DNA from: Saussurea involucrata
Taxonomy: Eukaryota > Streptophyta > Magnoliopsida > Asterales > Asteraceae
NCBI GenBank assembly: GCA_033807775.1
Contig: CM066318.1
Span: forward strand, 87,872,879 to 87,936,878
DNA: 64,000 nucleotides
Direction of reading: 5' to 3'
How positions within the stretch are numbered: the first letter of the stretch is position 1; each line of letters opens with the position of its first letter. Made by a program: the position numbers and the translations under genes. Of this stretch, positions 57,384 to 64,000 are shown one piece after another. The notes beneath the pieces are model-generated. The model was not told the DNA's origin. It did not search any database and worked only from the letters and a program-made list of their open reading frames with translations.

Positions 57384-58354
57384 CATGCTCCAACTCTCTT
57401 TATGATTTATAGTTGACATTGGTATATAAAACTTTTCGTTGTTCACTTTCTCTAGTACCTTCGTCATATATATATTTTTAAGTATACTGTGTTTTTTTAA
57501 AGGTTTTGCGAGTCATGATTAATATGGATGCTCTTTATACATAAGCTTATGGTTAGGTGGTTGTTGATCGGACTTTTGGTTTAATTTGCCTACTCTATCT
57601 GGGATATGCTAAGGCTCTTGTTCATTCTATTTTTATTACTAGAGATATTTGTATGTTGGGGATCAGCTCTGAGTGCCTAATGTCTTGGTATTGGTTTTTA
57701 GGAGTTATAAGGTGGGATATAGAGACTTGTCTGAGTGTCCCTTTCAATTTGGTTACACTATTTGTAGATATAAGCTATTACAGTGGTTGTAGTTTCATAT
57801 TTTGTTACATATTCTCCCAATTCTAGTTTAGCATGGTTTTCGTCTTTGGTAATTGATTTACATTAGGTGGTCTTAGATGCTCGGTCAAACTTATGGATTT
57901 CCCTCTGGTCTGTTAAGTGGTCTATTAAGTGGTAAGTGGTCTGTTAAGTGGTCTATTAAGTGGTATGTTAAGTGGTCTGTTAAGTGGTCTATTAAGTGGT
58001 ATGTGGTCTGTTAAGTGGGTTGTAATGGGTTATATAAGTTATAACGAGCTATAGTGTTAAGTGGACTATTAAGTGGTATGTTTTACTTGATGGTTGTGTT
58101 GTTGGTCTGGGATTAGATTGCAACATCCAGGTGATCAGGAACATGTTCATATGCTTCTAGAAGATATCAACAAGCATCCCAGAAAACACCGAGTTCTCTC
58201 CATTTTTTGATCCTCAATCTCTCTCAAAACATCACCGAGGTACATGTTTTCATTGCCCTTAGTTTTATATTGTTACTTGATTCTTCCAACAAACTCATAA
58301 ATGTATGATTTATATGTGTTTTATGTGTTTATTATTGATGGCTTAGTGCATAAA
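57384..58354. other. CACTA sequence after TNP2, with TAAGTGGT microrepeats
   Basis: No supported gene. 57905-58080 contains about a dozen copies of GTTAAGTGGTCT, ATTAAGTGGT and similar 8-12 base units. The frame at 57557-57826 has no recognisable domain. Confidence 0.5.
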
Positions 58355-59781
58355 CAGGCCCGTGCATAGGGGTGTGACAAAGTGTTCTACCGCACAGAGC
58401 CTCCGATCGTCGGGGGCCTCAGAATATTTTTTAAATTTTTACCTGTAGCAATATTGGTTTATAAATTAATTAATACAAACATTTATACAAACCAATTAGT
58501 AGCGCAGTGGAAAGGGCTTGATATGCGTGTGTCTCTACCCCGTGTATCCCAGGTTCGATTCTTGGGTCCTTTACCACTATTTCTTGTTTTTTTTGTCTTA
58601 AATCAGTTTTGTTTTATTACAAAAGTTTTTGAGCCTAACTAAATATACAAAATTCTGAGAGATTCTTTAATTTTCTATAAGGATGATTTAAATATTTTTT
58701 ACTTTTTCTATTTTTTACTAATTAGATAATTAAATTAAAAATTAAATATATGAAATTCTAACGATTCTTTAATTCTTTTTAAGGATGATTTAAATATATA
58801 AATATTTTTTACTTTTCCTAATTTTTACTAATTAGATAATGAAATTATATAACCTTTTTAGTAAGTTATTTGTATAATTTAGTTTTCAAGTTCAAATTTT
58901 AGAATTGTTATTTTCATCAATCTTTATTGGATTTTTTTTAATGAAATATCTAGCTTAAAGATTTAGACCATCTCTAATTTCTAGTGTATGTTAAAATTGA
59001 ATAAGAAAATAGAGAAAGTAAAGGCTTTTAAAACTTAATCTTTAACATAGCGATATTTTATTTTAATTGTTGGTTAAATGTGTTATGATTTTAATAATAT
59101 AACTAATGCCGAAATTACTAATATGGAGTATCTGCTTAAGTTGAATGTATTTTTTCTTTGAGATTCTTTATTTTAGAAAAATTATAGAATAGCCGTTAAA
59201 GATGTTTTGAATAACTTTGGTTGTTTCATGTTTTTGTAATGATTTGTTTTATACTTTTCTTTGAATTTAATAGAATTTAGATTTTTTTTAACATTTATTG
59301 ATTTTTTCTATATATGTTCTTTTGGAATATGTTTAATTTTTAATATATTAATTTTTAATAACAATAGATTAATAAAAGGTTCTTGTTGATATGTATATTC
59401 GTAATTATCATAATAATTGATCAATTTTATATAATGAGATTGTTATTCATACACCCTCTTCACTCACATACATGTTATTTCTTAGCATCTACCTCTTTTT
59501 CGGGACACCTTGAAGGAGGGGTTATGAAATTTAAAAAACACTAACATTTATTAAAAAAAAATTGAATCCCCGATAACATAATAACATTAAAAATTAAAAT
59601 TTAGTGTTGAAAAGAAGAAAAGATGAATAATTTGTTCAAAGTCAAAGATGAGTTATTCGTCGATTTATTATCAAATAAACGTTGACATGTAGTAAAATAA
59701 TTTAATAAAAAATTTAAATAAATTATTATGGAGTCATCTAATTTTTCGTACAGGGCCTCCAAAATCTCAGGAACGGCCCTG
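58355..59781. mobile_element. Non-autonomous hAT element (1427 bp)
   Basis: It is flanked by the 8 bp target duplication TGCATAAA (58347-58354 and 59782-59789). The ends are CAGGCCCGTGCA and, inverted, CAGGGCCGTTCC, the CAGGGCCG-type terminus common in plant hAT elements. The AT-rich interior has no transposase. It contains a tRNA-derived SINE near its left end. Confidence 0.85.
58490..58640 (+). mobile_element. tRNA-derived SINE fragment inside the hAT element
   Basis: TAGCGCAGTGG (58499-58509) matches a Pol III A box and GGTTCGATTC (58552-58561) a B box, spaced about 43 bases apart as in tRNA-derived SINE heads. Flanking sequence cannot fold into a tRNA. The 3' end and target duplication were not fixed. 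Confidence 0.6.
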
Positions 59782-59789
59782 TGCATAAA

Positions 59790-61019
59790 TGATGTGGGTA
59801 TGTCTGATTTTGTGAAGAACAAGTGATTTTTTGAAGGAAAAAAAAATCTAGATTTGTTTGGGTTTCATGGTAATGTGATTATATATGTATAAAGAACTGC
59901 TCACATGAACACCAATACACCATGAACCATCTTTACTGGTTCAACCATCTCTTGACTCCAAAAGGTCAACCTATTTAATAGATTTTCGTTGAACCTCTAT
60001 ACATGTTTTACTGTTTGATAGAATACTTTTTGTGGGTTATCTTGAAAAAATGCAACTGCACAATCTAAATCTAAATCTAATTAGTTTATCTATTTGTTTG
60101 TTGGTGGAAATGGAATCTTAAATTATTGAGCTAGATAAAGGGGTGGGTAGTGGGTACTATGATGCACAAGTGATAACATCAAGTTTGAGTTTCCTATTGT
60201 GCCACCAGTGCTGGTAAAAAGGGGAGGGTACATGCGTGTTTCTAGAGCTTCAATTAGGTTGTTGGTAATGGTTTAATTATGGAGATCTAAGTTGTGCTCT
60301 TTAAAAATGGTTCATCTAAATTATGCTCTTTAAAAATGATTTTATTCTTAATTTGCTTTTGTAAATTGTTTTTGTAAGAATATGTTGAACCCCATCGGAT
60401 TATAAGCTCGAGAAAAAGGATCAAACAAGTGTTTTTGCTGTCCATTTGAAAAGTACAGATCTGTCCATATGTTTACTATTTCAAAATATGCAGAGTTAGA
60501 CTTGGTTACAGCCTAAAAAACTAGAGTTGTTGTCAGCTTTGCACAACTGTAGCATTTTGACCATATATCTCTCATTATAGCTCCAAATTTTATGATTCCA
60601 GATGCGTTAGAAAGATAAGACACAGTTGAACAACTTTGATGCTTTGAGTTTTCTCAAAATCAAGCCGCTGACATCTCAAAAACAGTGTTGAACTCAAGTG
60701 ATAGATGTTGGACAGAAAACTTATGTGTTTCGAAGCCAATTCATGACATGTTTATGCAAATATATGTTAATTTTTAATTTATTAAAGTTTTTAATATCCA
60801 AATTTGGTTGAACTTTTATTTAAAATATATATGTACGTATGCATCAAATATGTAATATTATTATGTTATGCAAATCTGCATTTGTGCGTTCCTGATATTG
60901 ATCAATTGAATTAGCTAGTATCAAACAGGGTTCAAATGAGTTACAATGGATCATATTGGGTTACATTATATCATGTTGAGTTACATTATATCATGTTGAC
61001 TTACATTTTTTGAGTAACT
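59790..61019. other. CACTA internal sequence, no gene seen
   Basis: AT-rich sequence without open frames. A short GTTACATTATATCATGTTGA repeat (about 60959-61005) occurs two to three times. No further element ends were recognised. Confidence 0.4.
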
Positions 61020-62615
61020 GGGCCATATTCGGTCACAATGGTTGGTCACAAAAAAATATTAATAACCATAGTAAAATTTATGACATACAGTTACACTTAA
61101 TTTTAAGAAACGTTGCTATAAGTTATCTTTTGATAACACAAAAAATAGAAAATCGTGACCAATTCACGACATATAATTACACTTAACATGTAGAGTTATT
61201 GCTACCAGTTACCCGGTCACAAAAAATATTAAAATCATAGCCAAATTGATGACATACAATTACCCTTAATTTTTAAAAACGTGGCTATAGATTATCTTTT
61301 CGTCACACACAATAATAAAAAATCGTGGCTAATTCACGACATACAATTACACTTATATAACATGTAAAATTATTGCTACCAATTACCCTTTTGTCACAAA
61401 AAATATTAAATATCATAGTCAACTTCATGACATATAGTTACGGCTTAATTTTTTGAAACGTGCCTATATGTTATCTTTTTGTCACAAAATAATAGAAAAT
61501 CATGGGTAACTCACGACATAAAATTACGCTTAGTATGTGAAATTATGGCTACCAGTTACCTTTTGGTCACAAAAAATATACGAAACCATAGCCAAATTCA
61601 TGACATATAGTTACGCTTAATTTTTAGAAACGTGGTTATAGGTTATGTTTTGGTCACACAGAATATTAAAAACCATAGCCAAATTCATGACATATAGTTA
61701 CGTTTAATTTTTAAAACGTGGCTATAGGTTAACTTTTGGCCACACAAAATATTAAAAACCATAGCCAAATTAATGACATATAGTTATGTTTAGATTTTAG
61801 AAGCGTGACTATAGGTTACCTTTTGGACACACAAAATATTAAAAACCATAGTTAAATTCATGACATATAGTTACTCTTAATTTTTCAAACGTGGCTATTA
61901 CTTTTTGGTCACACAAAATAAGTAACCAGTCGCCAATTCAAGACATATAATTACACTTAAATCTAGAAGCATGACTATTAGTTACCTTTTAGTCATGCAA
62001 TCTACTTAAAATCGTGACAATAACTATTTATTAGTAACGCAATTGATTCATCAGAATCATGACTAATGGTCAGTTTTAAATTATTTTAATCATGGTTTTA
62101 ACCATACTAATAGCTACACATATTGCATACTAACTGTGGCGAAATCATCACATATAGTTACGTTTCATATTTATAACCGTGACTATTGTTACCTTTTGGT
62201 CACACACAAAAATAAAAACCATGAGTATTAACACCGAGACTTTCAGCCATGTTTTACAATTTTCGTGGCTATATATTTATTTCTTTCGGTCACAGAAAGT
62301 TTTCTTTATGTGGCCATATGTTGGTCTATGGTCACGGATAATAACCATCAAAATACAAAACCATGGTTTAGACAAAAACCATGACTATATGTCTGCCTAT
62401 AGTCACGGTTTTTAGTCAATACTTGCCACAAAATAAAAATTATGGCAGTAAAGAACCATTTAGTCACTGTTTAATGAAAACCATGGCATTATGTTTAAAC
62501 ATTTTTGTAATGGCCACGCTTTTTTGAGTTAAGTCGTGGCTAACCCAATACTCAAACTTTAGTTATGACTTTTAGCCACAGTTCTAAACCTAACCGTGAC
62601 TAACTTTATTTTTAA
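61020..62615. repeat. Right subterminal repeats of the CACTA element
   Basis: Units of about 87 bases recur: GACATATAGTTA is at about 61602, 61688, 61775 and 61862. Each carries AACGTGGCTATAGGTTA, TTTTGGTCACACA and ACCATAGCCAAATTCATG. The family matches the left-end repeats. These are the expected TNPA binding region. Confidence 0.85.
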
Positions 62616-62647
62616 AACCGTGGCAAAAACCCACTTTTGTACTAGTG
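62616..62647. other. Right terminal inverted repeat of the CACTA element
   Basis: Read inward on the minus strand it begins CACTAGTACAAAAGTGGG. The three bases outside (TCT on the plus strand) would be the target duplication, but the left copy has been lost. Confidence 0.85.
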
Positions 62648-64000
62648 TCTATGGGCTCTAAACGTGGGTCTTTCACTAGTTCTTTCCCACTCCGCAACTG
62701 AACTTCCTTACAATCCTTTCTTGTTTTCTTCTCGGGTTGGCTTGGGAATGTCCCCTGACTCCGAATACTCAACGCATCTGCCATCTGACCCATTTGTCCT
62801 TCAAGAATCCGGATCGATGCGGTATTCTGATTCGTCGCAGCTCTTATCGTCCCGACCGAACTTGCCAGTGTCCCAACGGACGATGTCAACTCTCCAACCG
62901 CATTGTCCATCTTTGAAACAAACTTCATCATCATCTCCTCCAATCCAAACTTCTTCTCCCCTCCTTGCCCCTCTTCTTGTCTTCTTTGGTGGTAACCTGG
63001 AGGGCGATAAACATTAGAAGATTGAGTAGAAGGGTTAGAATTATTACCGAATTGGTTTTGTTGCTGCTGGAACATCGTCTCTTTCTGTGCATTCTAGGGT
63101 TAGCTCCACGAGAAATTGGGACGTCGTTTCCATCCCTCGTTGTAAGTGTTAGAGAACAGGTCGTTCCTCGGTCGGTTGTTGCGGTTCTGCAAAAATTACA
63201 CTTGTTCCGGTGGAGGCATTTCTTGAGATGAACCAAATGGCTCTTGGCAGCCCATATCTCCTTGGAATGACGGTTGAATCACCGTCCCTTTCAGCTGATT
63301 TGTAATGGCCGCAAACTGTGCTTTGATAGCTTTCAGCTCGTCTGTTTCTTACACACTTGCCACCCTCCTAGTGGCTGCCCGAGGTGTGGCATAACTATGA
63401 TCCGCGAGATTCTCAATCAGCTCATATGCGTCTTCGTATGACTTATTCATTAATGCACCACCTGCAGCGGCTGTGAGATCATTCTTGTACTGTGGATGCA
63501 GTCCTCCAAAGAAAGTTTGGATGACCATCCATTCTTGCAAACCATGGTGGGGGCATTTTTTAAGCATCCCTTTGTACCGCTCACAGGCTTCGTACAGTGA
63601 CTCCTGATCCCACTGAGAGAAGTGGGTGATGTCTGACAATAGTTGGGACGTTCGACCCGGTGGGAAGAATTTATTCAGAAAGGCAGTCACCATGTCGTTC
63701 CACGTGCGAATCTGCCCGACTGGCAGACCCTCCTCCCAGTCAATAGTCGACCCCTTAGTGAAAACGGAAAGAGGCGTAGCTTGATTGCATCCGGATCAAC
63801 TCCATTCACCTTGAAGGTGTTGCAGATTTTCTCGAATGTTCTCAAGTGGCTGTGCGGGTCTTCCGTTGCTACTCCTCCGAACATGTTTTCTTGCACCAAT
63901 TGGATGGTGTCGGTCTTGATTTTGAAGTTGGTTGCTGCTATCGGAGGAACATATGGCCCTCTTTGTATGGCCCCTATGTTCGGGTTGGAAAAGGCTCTCA
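62648..64000 (-). pseudogene. Athila-like gag, broken and running off the window
   Basis: From the right: FGGVATEDPHSHLRTFEKIC and DAIKLRLFPFSL (63899-63687), then TWNDMVTAFLNKFFPPGRT and FFGGLHPQYKNDL (63693-63349). Both are standard Retrotrans_gag sequence of Athila-type elements. A frameshift lies between. A glutamine- and proline-rich region (FQQQQNQFGNNSN) and the tail LRSGKELVKDPRLEPI follow (63075 to about 62651), where the CACTA element interrupts it. The gene continues on the far side at 36130 with EEVQFSKFLEVFKKLHIN. The 5' end of gag and the 5' LTR are outside the window. Confidence 0.8.

Larger units (their letters stand above)
36131..62647 (+). mobile_element. CACTA (En/Spm) DNA transposon, about 26.5 kb with nested insertions
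   Basis: The right end reads ...TTTTGTACTAGTG, whose complement CACTAGTACAAAA is the CACTA terminal inverted repeat. Both flanks are Athila-like gag/pol. The transposon encodes a TNPA-type protein (minus strand, 51430-53568) and a TNP2-type transposase (plus, 53925-57383), and has repeat-rich ends (36131-37102 plus 43224-43395, and 61020-62615). The left terminus should show CACTA but does not: it runs directly from Athila sequence into subterminal repeats, and part of the Athila gag is gone, so the left tip was deleted. The true CACTA length without the Helitron, copia-like, hAT and other insertions is roughly 12 kb. Confidence 0.8.

Noticed and set aside
57557..57826. 89-codon hydrophobic ORF after TNP2
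   Set aside because: There is no domain, no promoter signal and no sign of conservation; it is probably chance in CACTA non-coding sequence.
58490..58575. Possible tRNA gene with A and B boxes
   Set aside because: No acceptor or anticodon stem can be formed. The sequence fits a SINE head.

Overview
This is nuclear DNA from a flowering plant, most likely a large-genome eudicot of the daisy family (Asteraceae). The basis is the density and type of nested transposable elements (TEs): Ty1/copia and Ty3/gypsy LTR retrotransposons with initiator-Met-tRNA primer sites, a CACTA transposon, Harbinger, hAT, SINE and LINE pieces, and a Helitron. One retrotransposon accessory protein also resembles, from memory only, a family commonly predicted in Tanacetum, Artemisia and Lactuca genomes. 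No ordinary host gene, rRNA, functional tRNA or CRISPR array was found. Almost every coding stretch belongs to a TE or is a fragment carried by one.

Layout: (1) 1-2419, end of a gypsy element and its 2.2 kb 3' LTR. (2) 3000-16041, an old copia element split by a gypsy-type element (5195-13788) with a 4.4 kb internal region that has no readable polyprotein and the order LTR-internal-LTR-partial internal. (3) 16042-20110, remains of a copia-like element with a coiled-coil gag and one LTR edge, abutting the 5' part of a LINE ORF1 on the minus strand. (4) 21829-26123, a copia element with PR, INT and RT. (5) From 26124 past the window end, one Athila-like gypsy element on the minus strand: LTR, 3' accessory ORF, pol, then gag. 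It is interrupted by a Harbinger-type element (33008-34222) and by a roughly 26.5 kb CACTA element (about 36131-62647). The CACTA element in turn holds a 6.1 kb gene-capturing Helitron (37103-43223, with a Tourist MITE inside), a young 6.86 kb copia-like element (43648-50508) and a hAT element (58355-59781, with a SINE inside).

The most unusual object is the element at 43648-50508. It has identical-length 819 bp LTRs, a 5 bp target duplication, PBS and PPT. It has a truncated gag and protease, no integrase, reverse transcriptase or RNase H, and an intact 882-codon accessory ORF. A short motif, consensus GTTARTRCTGCT, is scattered through nearly every part of it: about 17 copies in each LTR upstream of a TATA box, about 20 inside the gag coding sequence, more than 20 in a noncoding array that ends at a second TATA box just before the accessory ORF, and a few inside that ORF. 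The Athila-like element independently shows the same plan. A copy of its GGCGCC-rich LTR promoter segment lies inside the element, next to a TATA box upstream of its own 3' accessory ORF. Together these suggest that separate U3-like promoters drive 3' accessory genes in two unrelated retrotransposon families.

Working order of events, from nesting: the copia element at 21829 is oldest in its stack, then the Athila-like element, then CACTA and Harbinger, then Helitron, hAT and the motif-rich copia-like element. All boundaries were read by eye from terminal motifs and target duplications; no alignment or database search was possible.
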